From Pseudomonas salomonii (lineage in GTDB: Bacteria > Pseudomonadota > Gammaproteobacteria > Pseudomonadales > Pseudomonadaceae), in NCBI RefSeq assembly GCF_900107155.1, contig NZ_FNOX01000015.1, forward strand, positions 1 through 64,000: 64,000 nt of DNA, given 5' to 3'. This document shows positions 53,572 through 63,137 of the stretch, in pieces (the stretch's first letter is position 1; every line of letters begins with the position of its first letter). Position numbers and translations under genes: made by a program. The notes beneath the pieces were generated by a model, which saw nothing but the letters and a program-made list of their open reading frames with translations, was not told the DNA's origin and searched no databases.

Positions 53572-54882
53572 ATGCTCAGATGGTGCTCGCGTTCGATTTT
53601 CCTGCAAGTCGTGATTGGCCTGATGTTAGGCGTTATCTGCGGCCTGGCCCTTCCCGAATTCTCCTCGCAACTCAAACCCCTGGGTGACGGCTTTATCAAG
53701 CTGATCAAAATGCTGATCGGCCTGATCGTATTCTGCGTGGTGGTCAGCGGTATATCCGGTGCCGGCGACTTGAAGAAGGTCGGGCGCATCGGCTTGAAGT
53801 CAGTGATCTACTTCGAAGTGCTGACCACCGTCGCCCTGGTGATCGGCCTGATCATGGCGTTCAGCACCGGTATCGGCCAAGGCGCCAATATTCACTTGGA
53901 GCAGCTGTCGTCCGCCGGCCTCAATGAACTGGCCGACAAGGGCCAGCACATTCGCGGCACCAGCCAGTTCCTGATGGACCTGATCCCCAACTCGGTGATC
54001 GGCGCCTTTGCCGACAACAACGTACTGCAAGTGCTGCTGTTTTCGGTGCTGTTCGGCAGCGCGCTGAACCTGGTGGGCGAAGCCGCTTCCGGCATCTCGC
54101 GGCTGATCAACGAACTTAGCCATGTGATCTTTCGCATCATGGGCATGATCGTGCGCCTGGCGCCAATCGGTGTATTCGGCGCCATTGCCTTCACCACCAG
54201 CACCTACGGCCTGGATTCACTGCAACACCTGGGCAGCCTGGTGGGCTTGTTCTACCTGACCTGCTTTGCCTTTGTCGGGCTGGTGCTGGGCCTGGTGATG
54301 CGTTTGTCCGGCCTGCGCATGCTGCCGCTGCTCAAGTACCTGCGCGAAGAGCTGCTGATCGTGATGGGCACCGCCTCCTCCGACGCGGTATTGCCGCAGA
54401 TCATGCGTAAACTCGAGCACTTGGGCATTGGCAGCTCCACCGTCGGCCTGGTGATTCCGACCGGTTATTCGTTCAACCTCGACGGTTTCTCGATCTACCT
54501 GACCCTGGCCATTGTGTTTATCGCCAATGCCACCGGCACGCCGCTGTCGATGACTGATTTGCTGACCATCCTGCTGGTGTCGTTGATCACCTCCAAAGGT
54601 GCCCATGGCATTCCGGGCTCGGCGCTGGTGATTTTGGCGGCCACGCTGACCGCGATCCCGGCGATTCCGGTAGTCGGCCTGGTGCTGGTGCTGGCGGTGG
54701 ACTGGTTCATGGGCATCGGCCGCGCGCTGACTAACCTGATCGGCAACTGCGTGGCCACCGTGGCCATCGCCCGTTGGGAAAAAGACATTGATATCCAGCG
54801 CGCCAACAAGGTGCTCGACGGCGAACAAGGGTATGCCTTCCAGGCCAAGAAGCCGGTGCTGCCGGCGCATCAGGAGTTTTAA
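53572..54882 (+). CDS. dctA: DctA-type dicarboxylate/amino acid:cation symporter
   Basis: A 436-residue inner-membrane symporter of the DAACS family, with about eight helices and two re-entrant loops. Signature blocks: LGDGFIKLIKMLIGLIVFCV, the serine-rich re-entrant loop MGTASSDAVLPQIMRKLEHL, VIPTGYSFNLDGFSIYLTLA, and SKGAHGIPGSALVILAATL. It takes up C4-dicarboxylates (succinate, fumarate, malate) or acidic amino acids. The symbol is by similarity, as several DctA paralogues exist in pseudomonads. Two GntR regulators follow. Confidence 0.85.
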   Translation: MLRWCSRSIFLQVVIGLMLGVICGLALPEFSSQLKPLGDGFIKLIKMLIGLIVFCVVVSGISGAGDLKKVGRIGLKSVIYFEVLTTVALVIGLIMAFSTGIGQGANIHLEQLSSAGLNELADKGQHIRGTSQFLMDLIPNSVIGAFADNNVLQVLLFSVLFGSALNLVGEAASGISRLINELSHVIFRIMGMIVRLAPIGVFGAIAFTTSTYGLDSLQHLGSLVGLFYLTCFAFVGLVLGLVMRLSGLRMLPLLKYLREELLIVMGTASSDAVLPQIMRKLEHLGIGSSTVGLVIPTGYSFNLDGFSIYLTLAIVFIANATGTPLSMTDLLTILLVSLITSKGAHGIPGSALVILAATLTAIPAIPVVGLVLVLAVDWFMGIGRALTNLIGNCVATVAIARWEKDIDIQRANKVLDGEQGYAFQAKKPVLPAHQEF

Positions 54883-54908
54883 CCCAGTCTATGAGCGACA
54901 AATCAAAT

Positions 54909-54996
54909 GTGGGAGCGGGCTTGCTCGCGAAAGCGGCGGGTCAGTTGATAAATCCATTGGCTGACACTGCGCATTCGCGAGCAGGCCCGCTCCCAC
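54909..54996. repeat. REPIN downstream of the DctA-like gene
   Basis: Paired arms of the GTGGGAGCGGGCTTGCTCGC class, with one change in the right arm (GCAGGCCC). It separates the symporter from the following regulator. Confidence 0.85.
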
Positions 54997-55052
54997 ATTT
55001 TGGTCATCGCTAATTTGACCATCGTATTGGCAACATCCAAGGAGACGTAGAC

Positions 55053-55754
55053 GTGATCAGCACTTCAACCGTCGTCAATTCAGTCGTAGAAAAACTGCGC
55101 GCCGCACTCAAGCGGGGCCAATGGCGCCAGGGCGACATGCTCCCCGGCCAGCGTGAACTGGCCGAGCAGATGGGCATCAGCCGCCCGAGCCTGCGCGAAG
55201 CCGTGATCGTGCTGGAAACCCTCGGCCTGGTGCGCTCGATGCCCGGCAAAGGCGTGGTGGTGCTGGAAACCAGCGTCAACGAACCGCAATCCAGCGACGC
55301 CGTGGCCGACGCCAGCCTCGAAGATATCCTGCAACTGCGCTACACCCTCGAACCCTTTATTGTCGGCCTGGTGGCCCAGTCCATCAGCAGCAAGGAAGTC
55401 GGCCAATTGCGCCTGACCTTGATGGACATGCGCGAAGCCCTGGAGGCCGGCGACGCCGAAGCGGGTATGAACGCTTACATCGGCTTTCACGAAGAGCTGT
55501 TCGCGCTGACCTCCAACCCGATCTTCCAGAACGTGGTGCAGCAGACCAGCAACGCCCTCAAGCAAAGCGCCCAGGTACTGCGCAATTCGCCCGAGCACTT
55601 GGCCGAACGCCTGCAGGAGAACGACGCCGTGGTGCGCGCCATCCGCAACAAGAACAGCGCCCTGGCCAGCGCCGAAATGCGCCGGCACATCCTCCAGGAA
55701 GGCCTGCGCATGGGCATTCGTTTGAACATCCCGGACGACCATCTGGGCAGCTGA
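55053..55754 (+). CDS. FadR-subfamily (FCD) GntR regulator
   Basis: A 233-residue GntR regulator starting at GTG after AAGGAGACG. The winged helix (VVEKLRAALKRGQWRQGDML, PGQRELAEQMGISRPSLREA, LETLGLVRSMPGKGVVVLE) is of the FadR type. The FCD domain has LRYTLEPFIVGLVAQ, FHEELFALTSNPIFQNV and AIRNKNSALASAEMRRHI with likely metal or ligand histidines. It may control the symporter upstream. The second regulator follows after 17 bp. Confidence 0.87.
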   Translation: MISTSTVVNSVVEKLRAALKRGQWRQGDMLPGQRELAEQMGISRPSLREAVIVLETLGLVRSMPGKGVVVLETSVNEPQSSDAVADASLEDILQLRYTLEPFIVGLVAQSISSKEVGQLRLTLMDMREALEAGDAEAGMNAYIGFHEELFALTSNPIFQNVVQQTSNALKQSAQVLRNSPEHLAERLQENDAVVRAIRNKNSALASAEMRRHILQEGLRMGIRLNIPDDHLGS

Positions 55755-55771
55755 TTTTTTGGAGACCGACC

Positions 55772-56470
55772 ATGAGCGCCCACGCCCTGCAACGCAATGC
55801 CGTCCTCCCTGCCCTGCGCCTGGTTGGCGGCAAAAAACTGTCGGTGGATGACATCTACCCACGCCTGTTCGACGCCATCCTCGAACAACGCATCGCCCCG
55901 GCCAGCCGTTTTACCGAAGAGAGCCTGGGCGAAACCTTTGGTGTGAGCCGCAGCGTGATTCGCCGTGTGCTGGCCAAACTGTCCCACCAGCAAGTGATCA
56001 TCCTGCGCCCCAACCAGCGCGCCCAGGTGGCGGCGCCGGATGCGCAACAGACGCGGCAGATCCTGGAAGCACGGCGGATGACCGAGATCACCGTGGTGCA
56101 GTTGGCGTGCGCCCAGGCGACCACCACGCACATACGCCAGCTGCGCGAGTTGATTGCACGGGAGCGCGACTGCATCGAACGCGACCAGCGCGGGCCGGCC
56201 ATTCGATTATCGGGGGAGTTTCATCTGCAATTGGCGCAGATGGCAGGCAACGCCCCGTTGGCGCAATTCCTCAACAGCCTGGTGCCGTTGACGTCATTGA
56301 TCATTGCGCAATATGAAGCGAAAGCCTGCACCTACTGCGCGTGGCAGGAGCATCTGGCGATTGTCGATGCGGTGGAGCAACGCGACGTGCGCAGCGCCAC
56401 AAGCCTGATGAGCCGGCATCTGGATCACCTGGAAGACAAACTACTCCCGCTTGGGAAACGCCCGACATAA
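55772..56470 (+). CDS. Second FCD-type GntR regulator
   Basis: A 232-residue GntR regulator distinct from its neighbour. The winged helix is IYPRLFDAILEQRIAPASRF, TEESLGETFGVSRSVIRRVL and LSHQQVIILRPNQRAQV. The FCD domain includes LEARRMTEITVVQLACAQAT, LSGEFHLQLAQMAGNAPLAQ and WQEHLAIVDAVEQRDVRSAT. It is close behind the first GntR gene (17 bp), so they are probably co-transcribed. A metabolite target such as a purine or organic acid is possible but not shown. Confidence 0.86.
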   Translation: MSAHALQRNAVLPALRLVGGKKLSVDDIYPRLFDAILEQRIAPASRFTEESLGETFGVSRSVIRRVLAKLSHQQVIILRPNQRAQVAAPDAQQTRQILEARRMTEITVVQLACAQATTTHIRQLRELIARERDCIERDQRGPAIRLSGEFHLQLAQMAGNAPLAQFLNSLVPLTSLIIAQYEAKACTYCAWQEHLAIVDAVEQRDVRSATSLMSRHLDHLEDKLLPLGKRPT

Positions 56471-56527
56471 CGAGCGCCCGCTAAGCTGCAGAATGCATTC
56501 ATTCCTTACATCAAGGCCCACCTACGG

Positions 56528-57142
56528 ATGAATACTTCTATGCAACCCTTTGCCTTTACGTTGCTCGCAGCTCTTTTCATACCATCGCTCACGGTTTACG
56601 CACACGCCGGTGACGACGTAATCATCACACCCGCGCACCCCGTGTGGTTGCTTGAGCGGCCCGACGTCGACAACCCAATGTTGACCACCGCACGGACTTT
56701 TGGTGACAGCGCTTACAACAACTTCCACACCAAGGCCAGCCTGGAAATCAGCTGCCACCCGCGAAACCCAACGGCCGGGCTGGCGCTGCAAATAGAGCCG
56801 CAATCGTTGGGCTTCGATATTGAACCCTTTCATGGTCCAGACGCCAGTACCAGTGGGCCGTTGCGTATTGCCACAGGAACCCGCACGGCCATTGAGCTTT
56901 CGGTCAGCGGCGTTTGGGCTTACGCCGGGTCTTTCCAGCTAGGAACCGTCTTTGCGTTCAGCACCCAAGTGCCGCGTGATGAACTGGCCTACTGGGCCAG
57001 TGATGCCTCACGGGGCCAGACGCTGAAACTTTGGTTGGCGCCCGCCATGGCAGGCGGCAAGCCGCTGACGGCAACCTTCACATTGCCGGCAAACAACGAT
57101 GGGTTAAAAAAAGTTATCCAGCCGTGTTTGGGTAGTCGTTAA
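56528..57142 (+). CDS. Exported protein of unknown function
   Basis: A 204-residue protein with a signal peptide (MNTSMQPFAFTLLAALFIPS, cleavage near VYAHAGDD). The mature part is beta-rich: DVIITPAHPVWLLERPDVDN, SLEISCHPRNPTAGLALQIE and SGVWAYAGSFQLGTVFAFST. Two cysteines (in SCHP and QPCLG) could form a disulfide. I do not recognise a family. It is followed by a strong two-way terminator shared with gdhB. Confidence 0.7.
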   Translation: MNTSMQPFAFTLLAALFIPSLTVYAHAGDDVIITPAHPVWLLERPDVDNPMLTTARTFGDSAYNNFHTKASLEISCHPRNPTAGLALQIEPQSLGFDIEPFHGPDASTSGPLRIATGTRTAIELSVSGVWAYAGSFQLGTVFAFSTQVPRDELAYWASDASRGQTLKLWLAPAMAGGKPLTATFTLPANNDGLKKVIQPCLGSR

Positions 57143-57186
57143 CGCTGGAAGATCAAAGTATGGGGTTTGATGAATGTGGCGCCAAC

Positions 57187-57226
57187 AAAAAGCCCCCGCC
57201 TCTCACGAGGCGGGGGCTTTTGTTTT
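57187..57226. terminator. Bidirectional intrinsic terminator
   Basis: AAAAGCCCCCGCCT (57188-57201) pairs perfectly with 57208-57221 around a CTCACG loop. T-rich ends occur on both strands, serving the exported-protein gene (+) and gdhB (-). Confidence 0.92.
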
Positions 57227-57235
57227 ACCGAGGGA

Positions 57236-60200
57236 TCAAGCCGGTTGCAGCACCGACTGACCGCTCAACGCCAGGTCGAGCAACTCACGGTTGGCGACCG
57301 CATACATGGCGTAGTCCGTGCCGACGGCTGCACGGATTTCGACCATCATTGCGCGCCAGCGATCAGCCATGTCCTGGTGCTGCTCAAGCCACAGTGCCAC
57401 ACGGGCCTCCATGTCTTGTGGCGCATCGGCCATTTGCAGCACCGAAATGGTAATCGCCCGTTGCTGCCAGTCCACGTCGTCGCGGAACGCTTCGCGGGCC
57501 TGGGCCTGCCAGTTGTTGGCGACCGGCAGATCGCTGATCTGCTGCAGGTACCACGGCAGGTCCAACGCGCTGCCGACAGCGAAGTAGGCCTTGGCCACTT
57601 CGGCGGCGTCATGCCCGGTCACGTCGGCGGCTTCGATGATCGGCAGCAAGGTGTACAGGTGAGTCGTACCGGCAACCATGCGCGCCAACAACTCCGGTAC
57701 GCCGGCTTCGGTGTAGGCCTGGTAGCGGTTCTGCCAGCCTTCGCGGGTCGGGCCTTCCAGCAGTTCGTCGAGCTTGAGGCCCAACGCCGCCAGGTGCGGA
57801 CCGAAGTGCGCGGTGTCGCGGCCAGCGTCCTGCTCGTTGCGACGGCTGCGCAGGAACCAGCGCGTAGCGCGACGGCCCAGGCGCATCAGCTCATCCATCA
57901 GCTCCAATTGCACGTCGGCGGACACCTGGTGGTCCAGGGCTTCGATCTGACGGAACCAGTGCGGGAGGTGGAAAATGTCACGCACGATCACGTAAGCGCC
58001 GGCCACGTTCGCCGGGCTCATGCCGGTCGACTCTTTGAGTCGCTGAACGAAGGTGATGCCCATGTGGTTGACCAGGTCGTTGGCGATCTGGGTGCTGACG
58101 ATTTCGCGCTTGAGGCGGTGACGGCGCATGGCTTCGCCGAACTTGGCCACCAGGCTCGGCGGGAACGCGGTCTCCATGTCACGGGTCAGGTAGTCGTCAT
58201 CGGGCACCAGCGACTTGAGCAGGGCTTCCTTGAGGTCGATCTTGCTGTAGGAGATCAGCACCGACAGCTCGGGACGGGTCAGGCCCTTACCGGTGGAGGC
58301 GCGCTCCACAAGCTGCTCTTCGGTCGGCAGGTACTCGATGGCGCGGTCCAGCTTGCCACGGCCTTCCAGGTCGCTCATCAGGCGTTTGTACTCGGCAGCA
58401 CGCTCGTAAGCCTTGCGCGCGGCCAGGGACAGTGCCTGGGTTTGCTTGTAGTTGTTGCCCAACACCAGGTTGCCGACTTCGTCGGTCATGCTCGCCAGCA
58501 GCTGGTTGCGCTGCTTGTCGGTCATGTCACCGGCCTGCACCACTTCGTTGAGCAGGATCTTGATGTTCACTTCGTGGTCGGAGCAGTCCACACCACCGGC
58601 GTTGTCGATGAAGTCGGTGTTGGAACCGCCGCCATTGAGGCCGAATTCCACACGGCCCAATTGGGTCATGCCGAGGTTACCGCCCTCGCCCACGACCTTG
58701 CAGCGCAGCTCGTTGCCATTGACGCGCAGCGCGTCGTTGGCTTTGTCGCCCACGTCGGCGTGGCTTTCGGTGCTGGCCTTGACGTAAGTCCCGATACCGC
58801 CGTTCCACAACAGGTCCACCGGCGCCTTGAGCAAGGCGTTGAGCAGTTCGGTCGGGGTCAGCTTGTCGGCCGAAATATCAAAGCGCTCTTTCATCTGTGG
58901 CGAAATAGCGATGCTTTTGGCGCTGCGCGAGAAGATCCCGCCGCCTTCGGACATGATGCTGATGTCGTAGTCGGTCCAGGCCGAACGCGGCAGCTCGAAC
59001 ATGCGCTGACGCTCGACGAAGCTGGTCGCCGGGTTCGGGTTCGGGTCGATGAAGATGTGCAGGTGGTTGAAGGCCGCGACCAGTTGCAGCTTGTCGGACA
59101 TCAGCAAGCCGTTACCGAACACGTCACCGGCCATATCGCCGACGCCCACCACGGTGATGCTGTCTTCCTGCACGTTGATGCCGCGCTCACGGAAGTGACG
59201 CTGCACACCCACCCACGCGCCCTTGGCGGTGATGCCCATTTTCTTGTGGTCGTAACCGGCAGAACCACCGGAAGCGAACGCATCACCCAGCCAGAAGCCG
59301 TAGTCGATGGCAATGCCGTTGGCGATGTCGGAGAAGGTCGCAGTGCCCTTGTCCGCCGCAACGACCAGGTACGGGTCATCGTCGTCATGACGCACGACAT
59401 TGACCGGTGGCACCAGGGCGCCGTCCTTGAGGTTGTCGGTAATGTCCAACAGGCCCGAAATGAAGATGCGGTAGCACGCGATGCCCTCGGCCGCGATCTC
59501 GTCACGGCTGCCGCCCAATGGCAGGCGACGCGGCAGGAAGCCACCTTTGGCGCCCACCGGCACAATGACCGAGTTCTTAACCTGCTGGGCTTTTACCAGG
59601 CCGAGCACTTCGGTGCGGAAGTCTTCTTCACGGTCGGACCAGCGCAGGCCGCCGCGTGCCACGTTACCAAAGCGCAGGTGCACGCCTTCAACACGCGGCG
59701 AGTACACGAAGATTTCAAACTTCGGCACCGGCTTGGGCAGCTCGGGAATCGCACGCGGGTCGAACTTGAAGCTGAAGTACGACTTGTTCTGGCCGTTGGC
59801 GTCGGTCTGGTAGAAGTTGGTGCGCAGGGTGGCCTTGATCAGGTCCAGGTAGCGACGCAGGATGCGGTCTTCGTTGAGCACCTGAACATCGTCCAGGGCT
59901 GTGAGAATCGCTTGCTCCAGGCGTTGCTGCTTGTCTTCGAGGTCGTCGGCGGTGAGCTTGCGCGCCAGGTAGAAGCGGGTCTTGAACAACCGGGTCAATT
60001 CGCGGGCGATGTCGGTGTGGTTGTTCAGGGTGCTGGCGATGTAACCCAGGTCGAAGCCCAGGCGGATCTGCTTGAGGTAACGGGCGTAAGCACGCAGCAA
60101 CGCCACGTCGCGCCAAGGCAGGCCGGCGGTGAGTACCAGGCGGTTGAACGCATCGTTTTCGGCATCGCCATGCACGATGTGCACGAACGCGTCCTGCAGG

Positions 60201-62104
60201 GTGTCGTTGAGCTGCTGGATATCCAGGTTTACGCCTTCGGCGGCGATGAACGCAAAGTCATGGATCCAGAACTCACGGCCATTGGCATGACGCAGGCGGT
60301 ACGGGAACTCGCCCAGCACGCGCAGGCCGAGGTTTTCCAGGATCGGCAGCACGTCGGACAGCGCCAGCGGCGTGTCGGCGTGGTAGAGCTTGCAATGCAG
60401 CTCACGCTGGCCGGAGACCTGGCCCAACGGCTGATAGAAGCTCATGACCAGCGGGTTGGCTTCCGTCAGGCTGTTGAGGTGCTGCATGTCGACCACGGCC
60501 GAATGCGCGGCAAAACGCTCGCGGTAACCTGCCGGGAAGCCTTTCGGGAAGTCCGCCAGCACGTTGGTGCCCTGGGCTTCGCCGAAGCTTTCCACGACCA
60601 GGCTGGCGTAGTCGTCCTGCCAGCTGCGGCAGGCCTGCACCACTTCTTTTTCCAGTTGAACCGGGTCGATGTCCAGGCGATTCTTCGGGTCCACCCGCAG
60701 AATCAACTGCACACGGGCCAGTACGGATTCGGAGAAGAAGGTCCAGAATTCGCAGTCCGAGGCTTTGAGGCGATCCATCAGCACTTGCTGGATCTTCTGG
60801 CGCACTTCGGTGGAATAGATATCGCGCGGCACGTAGGCCAGGCAGTAGCAGAAACGACCGTACGGGTCTTTGCGCAGGAACACGCGGATCTTGTTGCGCT
60901 CCTGGATCTGCACGATCGACATCACGGTGTTGAACAGCTCGTCGACCGGGGTCTGGAACAGGTCATCACGGGGCAACACTTCAACCACCTGGGCCAGCTC
61001 TTTGCCCAGGTGCGCCTTGGCCTGGAAGCCCGAGCGACGCTCGATTTCCGCGACTTTACGGCGAATGTAAGGGATAACCCGCACGCTTTCGCCGTACACC
61101 GACGAAGTGTAGAGGCCCATGAAGCGGTGTTCCTTGATGACCTTGCCGTCGGCGCTGATTTCACGGATCGACACATAGTCCGGGTAAGCCGGGCGGTGCA
61201 CGCGGCTTGGGTGCGCGGCCTTGGCGAACGACAGCACGGTCGGTTCACGCAGGTAGGCCACGGCATAGTCTTCGATGCGCGTGTCTTCGGCGGTGAGGCC
61301 GGCACGCAGCAATTTGGTCAGACCGAGGAAGGAGCCGGTGTCATATTCGATATGACCGCCGTCCGCCTCGTCACGTACCACGAACTCTTCATAACCCAGG
61401 AAGGTGAAGTGGTTGCCCACCAGCCATTCCAGGAAGCTCTTGATCTCGGCTTTCTCTTCACCGTCGATGCTGAACTGGCTGGCGTCGATACCGGCCAGCA
61501 GGTCCTGGACCTTGGCTTTCATCGGTTCGAAGTCGGCCACAGCCACGCGCACTTCGCCCAGCACCTGCTCAAGCTCTTTGCTCAGCACGTTGAGTTCGGC
61601 GGCATTGGCGCAACGGTCGATTTCCAGGTACATCAGCGATTCTTGCTGAATGCCTTCGCCCTGGGTGCCTTTTGGCAGGATTTCCAGCAACTCGCCTTTG
61701 TTGCCGCGACGCACACTGAGCACAGTGGTTTGCAGGGTGTGGATGCTGTAGCCACGGCGGTTGAGCTCGGTGCGTACCGAGTCGACCAGAAATGGCAGGT
61801 CATGGTGCAGCACTTCAACCGCGGTGTGGGTCGACTGCCAGCCATGACGTTCGTAATCGGGGTTGTAGACCCGCACTTGCGGTTGAGTGTGGTCAAAGCG
61901 CTCAAGCAGGCGCCAGGCAGACAGGGTGCAACCGGCCAGGTCGGAAAGGCGACGTTGGGTCAGTTCGTCCAGGGAAATAATGCCGAAAAATTGCTCAGCG
62001 AACAGCGCCACTTGTGGCAGTGCCTGTTCACTGATGTGCTGCGCCAGTGCCGCTTGCAGTTGATGCTGGAAGTCGGCCTTGCTGGCTGCGGTGAAGAACG
62101 CCAT
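57236..62104 (-). CDS. gdhB: NAD-specific glutamate dehydrogenase, large (~180 kDa) type
   Basis: A 1622-residue enzyme of the large NAD-GDH class, oxidising L-glutamate to 2-oxoglutarate and ammonia. Long N-terminal ACT-like and helical regions (LAAVDRF-free; LSDLAGCTLSAWRLLERFDH, LPFLVDSVRTELNRRGYSIH) precede the catalytic core around residues 700-1200. The core shows FRTEVLGLVKAQQVKNSVIV, PVGAKGGFLPRRLP with the catalytic lysine region, and the nucleotide-binding part VVGVGDMAGDVFGNGLLMSD. In pseudomonads it serves arginine and glutamate catabolism. The length matches the known GdhB. It stands alone, with a 490-bp upstream gap. Confidence 0.95.
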   Translation of the reverse strand: MAFFTAASKADFQHQLQAALAQHISEQALPQVALFAEQFFGIISLDELTQRRLSDLAGCTLSAWRLLERFDHTQPQVRVYNPDYERHGWQSTHTAVEVLHHDLPFLVDSVRTELNRRGYSIHTLQTTVLSVRRGNKGELLEILPKGTQGEGIQQESLMYLEIDRCANAAELNVLSKELEQVLGEVRVAVADFEPMKAKVQDLLAGIDASQFSIDGEEKAEIKSFLEWLVGNHFTFLGYEEFVVRDEADGGHIEYDTGSFLGLTKLLRAGLTAEDTRIEDYAVAYLREPTVLSFAKAAHPSRVHRPAYPDYVSIREISADGKVIKEHRFMGLYTSSVYGESVRVIPYIRRKVAEIERRSGFQAKAHLGKELAQVVEVLPRDDLFQTPVDELFNTVMSIVQIQERNKIRVFLRKDPYGRFCYCLAYVPRDIYSTEVRQKIQQVLMDRLKASDCEFWTFFSESVLARVQLILRVDPKNRLDIDPVQLEKEVVQACRSWQDDYASLVVESFGEAQGTNVLADFPKGFPAGYRERFAAHSAVVDMQHLNSLTEANPLVMSFYQPLGQVSGQRELHCKLYHADTPLALSDVLPILENLGLRVLGEFPYRLRHANGREFWIHDFAFIAAEGVNLDIQQLNDTLQDAFVHIVHGDAENDAFNRLVLTAGLPWRDVALLRAYARYLKQIRLGFDLGYIASTLNNHTDIARELTRLFKTRFYLARKLTADDLEDKQQRLEQAILTALDDVQVLNEDRILRRYLDLIKATLRTNFYQTDANGQNKSYFSFKFDPRAIPELPKPVPKFEIFVYSPRVEGVHLRFGNVARGGLRWSDREEDFRTEVLGLVKAQQVKNSVIVPVGAKGGFLPRRLPLGGSRDEIAAEGIACYRIFISGLLDITDNLKDGALVPPVNVVRHDDDDPYLVVAADKGTATFSDIANGIAIDYGFWLGDAFASGGSAGYDHKKMGITAKGAWVGVQRHFRERGINVQEDSITVVGVGDMAGDVFGNGLLMSDKLQLVAAFNHLHIFIDPNPNPATSFVERQRMFELPRSAWTDYDISIMSEGGGIFSRSAKSIAISPQMKERFDISADKLTPTELLNALLKAPVDLLWNGGIGTYVKASTESHADVGDKANDALRVNGNELRCKVVGEGGNLGMTQLGRVEFGLNGGGSNTDFIDNAGGVDCSDHEVNIKILLNEVVQAGDMTDKQRNQLLASMTDEVGNLVLGNNYKQTQALSLAARKAYERAAEYKRLMSDLEGRGKLDRAIEYLPTEEQLVERASTGKGLTRPELSVLISYSKIDLKEALLKSLVPDDDYLTRDMETAFPPSLVAKFGEAMRRHRLKREIVSTQIANDLVNHMGITFVQRLKESTGMSPANVAGAYVIVRDIFHLPHWFRQIEALDHQVSADVQLELMDELMRLGRRATRWFLRSRRNEQDAGRDTAHFGPHLAALGLKLDELLEGPTREGWQNRYQAYTEAGVPELLARMVAGTTHLYTLLPIIEAADVTGHDAAEVAKAYFAVGSALDLPWYLQQISDLPVANNWQAQAREAFRDDVDWQQRAITISVLQMADAPQDMEARVALWLEQHQDMADRWRAMMVEIRAAVGTDYAMYAVANRELLDLALSGQSVLQPA

Positions 62105-62596
62105 CTGTGGTACTCCGCTTGGGCTTGTTATTGATGGAAGCGTCGCGTGTTATCCCCTTGCAGGGAGACCGTCAGCGCTGTTCGTCGGTACTGATAACAA
62201 GCACCTTAAACGAATCAGCGTGACAGGTGGGTGAAGCTGGACAAGACAATGAGGTCACATACAACTTCCATAAGATGCACTCCACGCCAGACGACGGTAA
62301 GACGGGCAGGTCAGGCTCCCGGCACAGGGCACATCCGTTGCGCAGCTTAACGAGTGTAGGAAGACAGCTGCTTGCGACGCTGCGACATATTCGGTCATCG
62401 GTACGCAGGCTTGGGGTTGCGACTTGGGCAACCCGAATTTTTCCGAAGAAAAACCGGCTATTTCCAACCTGTCGAGTATCAAAAATGACTGATGTTGCCC
62501 GTCAAGTCATGCATTGGTTCTGACACAGAATGCAGCACAAAATTCGCCGCAATGGCACAATTGCCTCGCTGCGCCCTCCCCCAGACAGGATTTCCC
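62105..62596. other. Intergenic region between gdhB and a small acidic protein gene
   Basis: I see no convincing gene. It should carry the gdhB promoter (minus strand) and that of the gene at 62597. Short frames on either strand lack a ribosome-binding site or protein-like composition. Confidence 0.5.
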
Positions 62597-62950
62597 ATGC
62601 TGCAAATGAACACTGATGCGTTGATGGCCACTCCGTGCGACGACGAAGAAGACAACATGGCCATGCTTTGCTGTCACGGCAAAAATGGCGAAATGTTCAT
62701 GCTCAGCCGCTACCCGGACGAGGATGAGGTTGAACTGACCTGGGACTATGAGCCGTCGACCCTGGATGGGCTGAAAGTCACCTTGAGTGACACCACCCTG
62801 GTGATTGAACTGGCGGCCGGCGATGCCGATGCACTGGGCGGCAAGGACTGCCTGGCGATCACCCACACCACCGCTGTGTCGGAGATGGCTGAAGTGGAAG
62901 AAACCTTGCAGAACATTCTCAAGGGCACCGGCACCTTTACCCGTATTTAG
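62597..62950 (+). CDS. Small acidic cytoplasmic protein of unknown function
   Basis: A 117-residue acidic protein (MLQMNTDALMATPCDDEEDN) with ENMAMLCCHG-like Cys pair, then FMLSRYPDEDEVELTWDYEP and LEETLQNIL-type ending (VEETLQNILKGTGTFTRI). It has no signal peptide or membrane segment. The ATG at 62597 follows CAGGATTTCCC. An earlier in-frame start at 62492 lacks protein-like sequence. A REP half-site (CAGCTCCCAC, 62952-62961) lies right at its stop. I do not recognise a family. Confidence 0.72.
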   Translation: MLQMNTDALMATPCDDEEDNMAMLCCHGKNGEMFMLSRYPDEDEVELTWDYEPSTLDGLKVTLSDTTLVIELAAGDADALGGKDCLAITHTTAVSEMAEVEETLQNILKGTGTFTRI

Positions 62951-63137
62951 GCAGCTCCCACAGGGACCGAGTAACCTTTGGTGAAATTTTGTACGCTGCA
63001 CACAAAAATCCTACACGTTTTGCTAAAAATACCGCCCGCGCCGTTAGTCGCCGCACCCCGCGATGCATTAAAGTAGACGCCCCAGGCCCGGCGGTTTTTT
63101 TCGACGTTGGGGCTCATCTCTCCAGGAACCGTCATCG

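Noticed and set aside
57167..62134. 1655-codon plus-strand open frame across gdhB
   Set aside because: It is antisense to the well-conserved glutamate dehydrogenase, with no recognisable domain.
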